A stretch of 64,000 nt of DNA from Montifringilla adamsi (Eukaryota; Chordata; Aves; Passeriformes; Passeridae), in assembly GCA_017590115.1 (NCBI GenBank), contig JAGGNK010006437.1:434001-498000 (forward strand), given 5' to 3'. A program made the position numbers and the translations under genes. Position 1 is the stretch's first letter; each line of letters begins with the position of its first letter. The notes under the pieces were generated by a model. The model made no database searches. It had not been told where the DNA came from and was given only the letters and a program-made list of their open reading frames with translations. Below, in pieces: positions 46,501 to 55,920 of this stretch.

Positions 46501-49500
46501 ATAAGTGAAGGAAAAAGTATTTTTATATGAAATTAAGATGGACATGCCTTAATTCTGATGGCTGACTTCAGTGAAAATAAACTTTCCTGTATTTATTTGT
46601 TGCCTGAACATGTTATTCAACTTACCTATAAAAAAAGCAGAATACAAAGAGAATAGAGGATCTTCAGGTTCTGCAAGGCCTTTGATTACCTACACATCCC
46701 TAAAATAATGTCTATAAAATATAGAACCAAACACTTTTTTTTTCAGTGCTAATGGGCTTATATGTGCAATTCAGGAGATTAGGCACAACATTTCAACAAA
46801 GGCTGTTTTACATGTTTTCTGTGAGTGGAAATGTCAAGAAATCTTTATTCCTCTCAGTTCACAGTAAGGAAACAAAACATAAGCAAAGCTATGAACCTTT
46901 CCATTTGTTTTTTGTGTAATAGTCATGGTCAAAGCTCTATGGTTCTTTATACAAAGTTGGTAACTCATTAACCAAGCAGGACAAAAACACAGGCAACAAC
47001 TCTTTATTTTTTCTGTTATACTCTTTCTGGCACTGTCATTGCCATCAGTAATTCCACAAAAGCCATAGTCCTGATTTGGCTTTGAAAGGGTTCACATTCT
47101 ATGAATGTTCTGCCTAGCACTATCCAAAAAACAACTAAATAATGCAATAAAAGTAGAAACATGTCCTGAAAGCCCTAGGTATAACTGAATATTATTTTAG
47201 GGTTTTTTATTCCTCAGTTATAGGGCAATAACATTAAAAAATTGCCTTCAATTTCATTATACATTTCATCTGTTTAAATGTGTTTAAGTAAACTTGCTAT
47301 TATGTTATGTAATATTTTTATGCTTCTGCAAGTAAGTGACAATACAGGGAATAACAACTAGTTATTAAAAAGCATAATGAGAAGAGAATTATAACAATGT
47401 AAAGGATTTCACACCACTTCTTTGCTAAGCACATACATTTGCCTAACTTTTAGGAGGTCTGAAATTGAAAGGTTGATTTGATTGCCTTTGTTATCCAAAA
47501 CGGAAGCAAAATGAAAATCTATGTATCCATTAAAAAAAAGAAAGTAATTGATAATCCTGTAGTTATCTGAAATCAACTGATCATTTGAAAGATAAGTGAT
47601 CCACCCAACTTTGCCTGTCTTCCTTAGGGACAAGAAATAACAAATTAAGCAGTGTCTCTATAATGGTATTTTATTTTTTAGTCTTAAAAAAAAAGCCCTG
47701 ACAAGATTCAGTCTATAATTTGGGGACATTTTCAAGAATTTACTAAAAAATAGATTTTATTATTGAAAACAGATTTTAATGAAGGTAGAAACCCAGGAGG
47801 TCAGGAACTATGGTATGTCATTGAAAACCATACCTGAAACTGTACATTTCAGGAAAGTTTGGAATTTATTTGTATATCCTTGCTGGCAAAAGTAAAATAC
47901 ACAAAGAACAAAATACAGTTTACATAATCAGAACATGACAATCATTAAAGTTTTTTTATTCCAGGAAGAAATTAGGTCATATTCCCTTCTACTTTCTGAG
48001 AGACTGAGTTTGATAGGCCAGGTAGTTGTGAAGAAAATTGATATAACATACAAAAATAAATAGGCTTTCTTTCTGCTGCAGTTCCTAGCATGTTAACAAA
48101 TTTTATTATTTTCATCATTCATTTCTGAATAATTGTGTCATAGTTTCATTTATATGCCCCTTTGTTTTCTTCCCTGCATAATAATATAAAATTCTGGCTT
48201 AGTGTTAAAATTTTCTGACAAAAGCTTTTTCCAAGATTAATTCTATTTCTTCCATGTAAGAGGAGGAGAGGGGGGAAATCAGCAAATGATATGAAATTCT
48301 TTTCCAATAGTCCTATTGATATTGCTGTATATTTCACCATCTTCAGATAACTTTAGGGAATTTTGTTACAGGTTTTTGTGTTTTTCAGAATAACACAGAA
48401 AAATGCTAAACTTTATCAGAGAGATTTAAAATGAGTAAGATGGAACTCAATCTTTGTTTGGCCAATACTGCAAATTTAAGGGTTATTTTTCTTCTAAACA
48501 GAATATTTAAGGACACCTTAAATTACAAAGCCCTACAAAATTTTTATAATCTCACAGTGAAAGACATAAACACCAAAAGGAACAATCTCATCTGAAGCAT
48601 TCAAGATTTAAGGGACAGAACTCCTGGAAATGCCAAAGGGCAATTCTCAATCCATAATGCACATGCACAGTTTACCAGGAAATTATGAATATTTTTTATA
48701 GTGATTAACTTGTGTTCTTTCAGGCTTCCACATGAAGAAGAGCTTATCCTAATGCCATCCCCTTTCAATTGAACTTGAAAAGGACATACAGGCCCTTACT
48801 TTCCCAAACATAGAAATTTATAAAAATGCTAGAAACTTTTGTATATTATAAAAATATTTTATATTTTTTTATAACTTGAAAAACAAAATATAATTGAGAT
48901 TAGTGAGAGATTTAGTTTCTGATTTCTTTACTCACGTCCTCCTTTGCCAACAGCGAATGTCCAGGGAGAGAAGAGACAAATACCTCTTTTTGGACTACTC
49001 TACCATAACAGATTTTGGTTTACAGTTCACCCCCACACACTCTTCTCTCCCTCAATCTAATTTCTTTATGTGCCTAAGGACAAAATTGATATCCCAATCT
49101 TAATTCATGAAGAAAATTCCCTCTAAAACAGACCAAGTGATTTTTTTTTAAGGATTTTAATTCTCTCATGCAGGAAGGAATTTTAATCTAGGTCTAGAAG
49201 CTCCTTTGTAGCTTCTGCTACATTTAGGGGGATGTGTGAAGGATATGAATAGATATTTAAAATTTGATGCTTGAATTCGTAGATTCTTGAGCTGATTGAG
49301 ACCGGCATCTTTCTGATTCTTATAGTGATATTGAAAAATTATTCGAGTTTCAGGTATGTAAAGTAGAATTGTGAAATACACACATATTTCTAAGCATTCC
49401 ACATATAGCAGTAATCTTTCATACTGGCTTTCTGAGAGTAAGTGACAAATAATGTCTTTGACCTCAAGTAAAAACATAAATTCTTTGGCACCATGAACAG

Positions 49501-49865
49501 AAAATTTGTATGCATGTGAATGTGTGATACTTAAACAATTTCATGAAGGTCCTTGAGAGAAAATGGATTTCTTTGCTCTGATCTTACACTTCTGCAAGAT
49601 CTTTAAGACAAAAATACACTGTAAACAACTCACATATCAATCTTAATTTCGCTTTTGCATTTAAGAGCCTCTTTGTTCTGTGTTTTATTTTGGTGAGATA
49701 GCAGAGCTGTAATTTATTTTCAGCCCCTTGGTATTTACAGCCATCATGAATAGCTTTTCAGAAGGGGCCAGTAGATCTGATCAGAATGTAATGATCTATG
49801 TTTGATGCTTGAGCTTACCACATGCAACTTTCCTATGAAAGTTTTATCTATGAAAAGAAGTTTTG
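43567..49865. other. Unannotated AT-rich stretch
   Basis: About 6.3 kb with no recognised gene or transposon. It contains a G-run near 43995-44018, a TA microsatellite at 45341-45370 and two copies of TATATATAAGCAATT near 45561 and 45587. Short frames show no domains. Confidence 0.45.
45341..45370. repeat. (TA) microsatellite
   Basis: About fourteen TA dinucleotides with one G interruption. Confidence 0.95.
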
Positions 49866-50085
49866 GTACCACACATGGTGGTTCTGAGCTCCGAGCAGTC
49901 AGGTGGCAGGCAAAACACAGCAAACAGCTCCTTCCCCCACTGAAGCTGGAAACCAGACTGAGCTAAAACCCAGCCAAACCTCCGGGGTAGCCCCCTCATC
50001 CTTTTTTTCTCACATTATCACCTGCGTTACCACCCACCCCTAGCCAGGGCCATTTCAATGGAATGTTGTGACACCTAGCTACATC
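49866..50085 (-). mobile_element. Possible LTR/ERV fragment
   Basis: A GC-richer 220-base island in AT-rich DNA. On the minus strand it opens with TGTCACAACATTCCATTG, an LTR-like TG start, and has CTGGTTTCCAGCTTCAGTGG. There is no TATA box plus AATAAA pair. The assignment rests on composition and the TGTCACA start only. Confidence 0.3.
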
Positions 50086-50646
50086 TTTGTTATTTTAAGT
50101 ATCAGTAGTTATTGCTTACTAGCAGCAAATTGAACAAAATTCTGTGGGAAAAATAAACAAAAGGGGAAAAAAAATATTAACCCTCAACAATGTTGTATAT
50201 CACTTGATTGCATGAACCAAACACTTTAGTTTGATCTAAACACCAAATCAGTGATTTGAATGAATGAAATCCCTCCCACTATGAAAACCTTGCCTTTTTC
50301 ACCACACTATATTATGTTAGTAATGAAATTATACATTAGACATGTATAATTTTACGTGTTAGACATGTTAGACAGGACTTTAAATGCAAGTGCTGCAACT
50401 GATCACATTTTTGTTGCAAGCAATAGCTGTAATATGCAGTCATTTCAGACTGTAATAAAATATGATGGAAATGCAACAAGGTCATCAGATACCACATGTC
50501 AAATGCTTTTAGTCATTTGAAAACTAGACTAATGAATGTATTAAAAAGTTATTAATTAACAGATTCAAATTGAAAGTGTGATGATCAATCTAAAAAAACC
50601 CCAAAAAACCAAAACAGTTTTGAAGAGGTATTAAATGATAGGTAAA
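50086..50646. other. Unannotated noncoding stretch
   Basis: AT-rich; no recognised feature. Confidence 0.45.
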
Positions 50647-50895
50647 TGTGATGGGTACACTTGATCCCAGGCTGTAGTTTGGTTGAGTCTGACTAAGGAG
50701 CAGCAGGTCTCATTTCCCATGATGACCTTATGAGCAGAAAAGCTCCTGACTCATGTACATAGTACTGAAAGTGCCTCAGAAAAATATTTAGAAAAGTTAG
50801 ATCAAAATGGAACAAAGTACAGAACAATACACCAGAGCTAAAACAAAGAAATCTATCTTGTCTATGCTATTGATTGGCAACCAAATACTTCACTC

Positions 50896-50901
50896 TATAA
50901 A
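50896..50901 (+). promoter_or_regulatory. LTR TATA box
   Basis: TATAAA in the context CACTCTATAAATG, about 120 bases before the AATAAA signal. Confidence 0.6.
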
Positions 50902-51019
50902 TGTTCTGATCAGGATGGCCCCAGTTTCAAATCTCCGGAACTGAAGCTGGACTGCTTGCTAAACAGCTCCCCCCTGGAGAAGAGACACCTGTAAAGGTCT
51001 GAGAGCATGTATCTGAGAC

Positions 51020-51025
51020 AATAAA
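51020..51025 (+). terminator. LTR polyadenylation signal AATAAA
   Basis: AATAAA followed by about 40 bases to the inferred LTR end. Confidence 0.6.
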
Positions 51026-51067
51026 ATCCTTCCTTGCCCAGGGTGGAGAGATCCTTTATTCATGACA

Positions 51068-51717
51068 AATCTTCAGTAAGTAATTGATAACATGCTAATT
51101 AACACTAACAAAATATCATTAATTCATGTAGCTGCTCAATATTAATAATTATAAACTTTGTATAGATCATTCCTTTAGACATAAACTATTTTCTGAGACT
51201 AAGAGAGAACCAGGCTGCACCTAGGATCCACAAGAAGTTTAGAAAACAAGGGGGGTCCATTCTGTACCTCATTACTCAATGAGAGGATTTTCCTTATCTT
51301 TTGCATCTCCAGTCTCTGGATCAATAGCCCTAAACTCAGTTTTTCCTCCTATATTTCTGTCATACATGAATTAATAAGGTGAGTCTTGACATCAAACTTA
51401 TTGAACCATTGTAAATCACTGTTAAACTTAGTTTAATTCCATAAAAAATACTGAACTCTGCCAAATTATTATTGTATCTCAAGAAAGCATTTTACTGGTT
51501 ATATGTTTTGAGTGAGACTACACTACTACACTCATCAGCATCATTAAAGAAATAATCATAAAATTAGTCGATTTAAATGTGATGTCTGTGAATAATTAGT
51601 CAACATAAGTTTCTTCTTGTCTGTATAAACTCCAGGGAGGAAGGACCATAATAAGCAAAAAAACCCCATTGTTGTGGTCCACTGCATGGAACTGTGAGTA
51701 GTTCTTTTAAAAATAGA
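51068..51717. other. Unannotated noncoding stretch
   Basis: AT-rich sequence between a plus-strand LTR and the minus-strand retroviral remnant. Nothing is recognised. Confidence 0.45.
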
Positions 51718-51768
51718 TGGTCTAGGATGAAATTAAGTCAAATGAGACAACATTGTATCTGAGAACCA

Positions 51769-51774
51769 TTTATT
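51769..51774 (-). terminator. Retroviral polyadenylation signal AATAAA
   Basis: Complement reads AATAAA in the context ACCAATAAATGG, shared with the 6.05 kb signal. Confidence 0.6.
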
Positions 51775-52070
51775 GGTCACGAAAAAAAAAAAACAAACAG
51801 AGAAAAAAGGTGTTGCCCTACTAAAGAGGACTAGACAAGACAGAAAAGAAGAAAATGGAAAAGGATGGGAAGGGGGCGGGGGTGGGGAAGACAGAAAGAA
51901 AAAGCTGGCATTAGTTCCAGGGCGTTGGGCAGTGCCATCAACATCCACACAGTGGGAGAATGTGCATGCTACCTGCCAAGGAGCCTGAGCAGCTTTGGGA
52001 GAGCTCCACAGGCACAGCTCCCGTGTGATGGGTGGCCGGACATGAGGGAAGTAAATGGGAACTCGGGCAG

Positions 52071-52362
52071 GAGGTCCAGAACCTTGGACAGGGAATCGCG
52101 GCGATGGGCTGGATCAGCAAAGCAGGGTTGGCAGCGAGTGGCTCAGGCAGGGCATTGGGGAGGGACGCAGGGAATCAAGATAGGCCGCAGCTGGAATGGG
52201 CAAGAGGGTAGGACAGGACACAGGCTGCTCACAAGGCTTGGCCAGTGCGCAGCCAAGCACCCAAGAGAGAAGATGAATGAGGAGTGAGAAAGGGCAAGCA
52301 AGGGCCAGCGAGGGCAGGAGAGCCAAAAGGCAGGAGCCAGGACAAAAAGGACAAAAAATAGA
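52071..52362 (-). repeat. Direct repeat, left copy
   Basis: It shares GGTCCAGAACCTTGGACAG at one end and CAAGCAAGGGCCAGCGAGG plus AAAAAGGACAA at the other with 54740-55040, in the same order and orientation, with moderate divergence and indels between. It flanks the retroviral coding part. Confidence 0.85.
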
Positions 52363-52480
52363 TGTAGCAGTTTGACCGCTGGCCAAATGCCTCTGCACTC
52401 ATGAGAATCATCTATTCATCTTCCTCTGATATAAGTGGAGCAGAGAAGGGAAAAAAACCAGTTAAACTAAAGCTCATAAG

Positions 52481-52860
52481 GTTGGGATAAGGATTAGGAG
52501 AAAATACCTTGGGGTAAAACAGGCTCAAAGTGTAATAATGTGTAAAGAAAATTTCAATAACAGAACTAAAAGGAGAATTATAAGAACTAAAATAAACCTC
52601 TAGAACACCTTTCCTCCCCCTAGCCTCTTTCTCCTTCTCACCAGCAAAAAGACAAAAGAGAAAAAAAGAGACAAAACCTGGAATTTTGAGTCAGTTTACC
52701 ACTTCCAAAAAATAAATCCTTCTTCAGTTAGCTTAGGTATAGGAATCTCTCCTGCCATGCCACAGGAAACAGTTTCTCATATTTTTAATTTTCACAAATA
52801 GCAGCCCACCTGGAAATCTGCAATCGTGATGTCCCTCCCATGTTTTGGCAGTCTTCCCAC
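52481..52860 (-). mobile_element. ERV 3' segment homologous to the 8.7 kb relic
   Basis: The reverse complement matches 8712-9063 over its length, with conserved blocks CACGATT.AGATTTCC, GTGTTCTA.AGGTTTATT and TTTTAGTTCTGTTA. The match ends close to 52481, suggesting a real element boundary there, possibly an LTR end distinct from the LTR-like block at 51.7-52.4 kb. Confidence 0.65.
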
Positions 52861-52924
52861 AACTGCCTCTGTGGATCACTGTCTTATGGGGTGCAATTTT
52901 TTAAGGATGAGCTGTCCTAGTATA

Positions 52925-53040
52925 AAAGCAAAAGTTTTCTTCTATCTTTGAAAGCAAAGGTTCTCTTCCTCTGTTTCTTAAAGCAAAGGTTCTCTTCTTC
53001 TATTTCAGAAAGCAAAGGTTCTCTCTCTCTGTTCAAGTCA
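52925..53040 (-). repeat. Four ~29-base tandem repeats
   Basis: Units begin AAAGCAAAGGTTCTCTTC (the first is AAAGCAAAAGTTTTCTTC) and recur at about 26, 29 and 29 bases, with variable C/T-rich second halves. On the element's strand they are purine-rich. They lie between the truncated pol and the 3' end of the retroviral remnant. Confidence 0.9.
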
Positions 53041-53399
53041 GATCACATCTCCTTTCAACATCTATATTCTCCAGTTCTCTTCTGAGCTGCAGATGAATGC
53101 AGCTGTATGAACTACAGGGAAATAGTCTGGTGTATTATATTCTCACCTTGGCTTGCAAAAAGTTTTCAGTTCTGAAACCATAGCATCTCCTCTCCTTCTT
53201 TCCTCTGGGCTTCAGTCCCTCCTTCTTCACTGACCTTGCTGTCGCCCTGTTGTTTTCTTCCTGTGCCTTCACTTTTTCTTTTCTCTGACTTGGGAGATTC
53301 ATAGATTTATTTGTTCTCAGATGGAATTCTGGAGTGCTGAAAAAGGTTAATCTTGCCCAGTCCTCTAGGGAGTGTCTTTCAAGCCAGACTCGACATTCT

Positions 53400-54299
53400 T
53401 CACAAGCTGAAATGCATGTCCTGCAATTTTCCCTGGTGACAAGACAACCCTGAGTATGTGCTTCTAAGGACTGGGGTAATTACCTCTTGGTCTCCCAAAG
53501 GCAATGGATATGGTTTAACATTTGTGAGTTTTGAAGAGGCAAGATTTGGGGCTACCTGTAACACTTGGATTTGGTAGTTAGTGTATCCAAAGGACCAATG
53601 GAGCCCCAAGTTGTCTAAACCCATTCTCCCTTTCAAAACATTCAGTCCCCATAAACTTAGAGGAAGCTTCCCTACTGCCATGATAATGGTGACTCTTGTT
53701 TCCTCACCTGGTAGTATTAGACTGACAGTGGCAGTGTCTACTGACTGTGATACCACCAATGTATTTACTATAAGCAAGGACTGTTTAGATGGGACAACTC
53801 CACAAGTGGCAGCATCCTGCTTAGTCAGGGCTGATATCTGAGCCCCAGTGTCAACTAAACGTTTTAGTAATTGTTTCTTCAGTCTGGCAGCTGCTATTAG
53901 TAAAATGTCTCTGAGGCCTTTTCCAATAGGTCTGTGGAGAGACCGTCCATCACCCTTTTTAGGATTCCCTTCCACCCACTCTGCATCCAGATTAGCCTGT
54001 TTTGTGGGCAGGCAATCCCATCTACCCTGATTGGTTTGGCGGGCGGGGGTGGGGGGAATTCTGGGTGATAGCCTTGGGCTGAGACGGGTATGCCCCACAC
54101 CACGAGTCTCTGATCTGCTTACAGCTACTTTTAAGTGACCATATTTTTTCCCAAAATTAGTTAATTCTTGGGTGACATCTGTCCAGGTCCAGACCTTGTC
54201 TCCCTGGGTCAGGGCATTCCCTGCAAGGGAAGAGGTAGTGCCTTCCTGAGCAGCAGTGACCTTTTCTAAGGGTGCTAAAACCTGTATCCTTCCCTGCAA
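53400..54299 (-). pseudogene. Retroviral gag end - protease - start of reverse transcriptase
   Basis: The longest open frame in the window, 299 codons. Residues 1-140 are gag-like, without an intact CCHC zinc knuckle (only isolated cysteines remain). Residues about 145-225 are a retropepsin: the catalytic motif LVDTGAQISAL has its aspartate at residue 150, and the C-terminal LWGLNVLKG matches the conserved hydrophobic-G-hydrophobic motif of the fold. Residues 257-280 (NVKPYPLPLGDQEVITPVL) are the N-terminal edge of a reverse transcriptase. The frame then ends in about 20 unrelated residues and a stop, so polymerase is absent. The protease would cleave the Gag-Pol polyprotein in an intact virus. 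The reading frame survives but its partners do not; a functional product is not expected. Confidence 0.85.
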
Positions 54300-54660
54300 T
54301 TGAATACTGACTGGTATTTTAGAGAGTTGGGAAGCCCATGAATTAGAGGAGTCATTCTCTTAGCATCTACTGTGAGCATCTTGGGGGATTTTTGGAAGGG
54401 GACTAGTTCACAGTTTGCCCTCTGGGTTAAAGACCACAGTACCCAGCAGTCTCCACTGGTGAGGAAAACACTGGGACCCCAGTAACCCTCTGCTTCATTC
54501 TCACTAAGCAAGATTTGTTCTCTGCTGCTTAAGGAAACACACCAAACATATTCAGTTTTGGTTTTGGGGGGCTGGGACTGAATTCACTTTTCAGTTTAAC
54601 AAGATCCATAGCTGTAAAAAGCACCTCTTTAGCTGTTGGGGGGGGGGGCGGGGGCTGATC
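54275..54660 (-). pseudogene. Retroviral gag fragment, frameshifted
   Basis: Gag-like sequence upstream of the protease frame. At 54529-54660 is a proline-run linker (PPPPPP) followed by a TAMDLVKLKSEF segment, like the join between matrix-side and capsid parts of gag. A stop follows. The frame then continues at 54275-54511 with a capsid-like segment (RMTPLIHGLPNSLKY) and overlaps the protease frame in another register near 54.28-54.30 kb. At least one stop and one frameshift therefore interrupt gag. Assignment is by texture and position; family unknown. Confidence 0.6.
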
Positions 54661-54739
54661 CTGGTCATTTTCATATGCATATTCAGTTTTTATTAAGGGG
54701 CTGGATCGGAGAGGCAGGTGAGTGAGTTGGTGACCAGGT

Positions 54740-55040
54740 GGGAGATCCAGAACCTTGGACAGAGTCACGGCAGGGATTGCAATCATGGGCTGGGTTGGAG
54801 AGGCAGGTGGCTCCCGCAGGAATGCAGGGATGAAGCAGGGAGACCTCGGGCAGGAACACAGGGAGGCAGGACAGGCAAGGGGGTAGGGAAGGACACAAGG
54901 CTCGGAGATCAGACAGTGTCCTGCCAAGTGCCCAGCGAGAGGGCGAGTGTGGAGTGAGAGAAGACAAGCAAGGGCCAGCGAGGACAGAAGAACCAAAAAG
55001 CAGGCTATAGCCAGGGCAAAAAGGACAAGAAAAAAGCTAG
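54740..55040 (-). repeat. Direct repeat, right copy (5' side of the provirus)
   Basis: Matches 52071-52362. On the minus strand it lies immediately upstream of gag. The sequence between it and gag is only about 80 bases and does not match what follows the left copy. The leucine/alanine/cysteine-rich frame through it (54529-55059) is probably noncoding in origin. Confidence 0.85.
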
Positions 55041-55077
55041 GGCCAGGGCAAGAAGCCAACCTCAGCAGGCAGGAACC

Positions 55078-55190
55078 AAAGCAAAAACACTAGACGCAAA
55101 AAGACCCCCAGACCCAAAAAGCCCTGACTCAAGAAATCCCCAAAAAGCCAAGACTCAAAAAGCCAAAGCCAAAAAGCCCCAGAGCTTGTG
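55078..55190 (-). repeat. Degenerate CAAAAAGCC tandem repeats
   Basis: Irregular repetitions of CAAAAAGCC/CAAAAAGAC at roughly 10-22-base spacing, at the upstream edge of the retroviral remnant. The minus-strand reading is G/T-rich. Confidence 0.75.
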
Positions 55191-55320
55191 AGACAGAAAT
55201 CAAGATTAAATTGGCTCCTCATACCCATGCAGTACCAGCACAGGAACATTTTTGAAAACAACAACAGGCACAAGCATACAGAGATAACAGACAGAAAATA
55301 CAACTGAAGTTTTCTCAATA

Positions 55321-55739
55321 GTCAAGTATCATTAGGAAAAAAAAAATCTAGTTTTCAATATACGACATCACTCAAAACCAATGAAATTTAACATTTTCTT
55401 TTCTTATAGTATTGCCTTTTTATCTCCTAGTAGGTATTAAGAACTCAGAGGAAACCAGTGTATGTGCATCAGCTGCTCATTTCTTCCATAAGCCTTTACA
55501 TAAAATTATCACATTTATTTGAGATAGTAAGTCTATCCAGATGCATAAGGTTCCCCACAAGAATTGCTTGAATGTGAAAATCAAAAACCCATGTGCTGAA
55601 GCACCAAGTACTGAACTTCTGAGTTCCTGTTATTAACAATCTCAGCAAGAGAGAGGAAACATTTGAATATGAAATTGTTTTATAAAGGGGATTTCCCCTG
55701 TCTTACAGAGGACTACTTAATTATCTATTTTATGTCAAA
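55321..55739. other. Unannotated noncoding stretch
   Basis: AT-rich; nothing is recognised between the retroviral remnant and the CR1. Confidence 0.45.
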
Positions 55740-55920
55740 GAATCATAGACTCGTGGAATAGTTTGGATTGAAAGGGACTTTAAAGGTCTAGCTCCCACCC
55801 TCCCTGCCCATGGCCATACACTAGACCATGTTCCTCTGAGCCCCATCCAGCCTTGCTTTGAACACTTCCAAGGATGAAGCATCTGTAACTTTTCTAGGAC
55901 ACCTGTTCCAGTGCCTCATG
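55740..55920 (-). mobile_element. CR1 LINE, 3' fragment, minus strand
   Basis: It starts GAATCATAGACTCGTGGAAT, then GGATTGAAAGGGACTTTAAA, GAACACTTCCAAGGATGAAG and CCTGTTCCAGTGCCTCATGA. This is the canonical CR1 3' end in reverse. It stops at the same CR1 position where the 4.1 kb copy is interrupted by its LTR, but here simply by 5' truncation. Confidence 0.95.

Larger units (their letters stand above)
50647..51067 (+). mobile_element. Solo LTR, plus strand
   Basis: Starts TGTGATGGGTACACTTGATC and ends near ATTCATGACA. A CCAAT-like segment (GATTGGCAACC near 50870) is followed by a TATA box (50896-50901) and an AATAAA signal (51020-51025), in correct order and spacing for U3-R-U5. The length of about 420 bases fits a solo LTR. 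The flanks show no exact target duplication, so the ends are approximate. Confidence 0.65.
51718..52440 (-). mobile_element. LTR-like 3' end of the retroviral remnant
   Basis: On the minus strand an ACTTATATCAG (TATA-like) motif near 52428 is followed by a long GC-rich segment and then GACCAATAAATGGTTCTCAG. The last part matches the corresponding end of the element at 6010-7370. The distance from promoter-like motif to polyadenylation signal is about 650 bases, an unusually long R region if correct. The segment 52071-52362 recurs at 54740-55040. Overlapping frames on both strands here are not genes. Confidence 0.5.
51718..55320 (-). mobile_element. Endogenous retrovirus remnant, minus strand, internally deleted
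   Basis: A 3.6 kb retroviral relic read right to left. Order on the minus strand: a GC-rich upstream/leader region (55.3-54.7 kb), gag-like sequence (54.66-54.28 kb), protease and the first part of reverse transcriptase (53.85-53.45 kb), a noncoding 3' segment (53.4-52.48 kb), then an LTR-like end with AATAAA (complement of 51769-51774). Most of pol (reverse transcriptase body, RNase H, integrase) and all of env are missing. Stops and a frameshift break the coding part, so the element is not functional. Outer edges and family are uncertain. Confidence 0.8.

Noticed and set aside
51865..52411. Frames of 60-140 codons on both strands in the GC-rich LTR-like block
   Set aside because: High GC lowers stop frequency; frames on both strands overlap and none has a domain. 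The repeat copy at 54.7-55.0 kb does not preserve the same frame.
54529..55059. 176-codon minus-strand frame as one gene
   Set aside because: Only its last ~45 codons look like gag; the rest runs through the noncoding-looking direct repeat.
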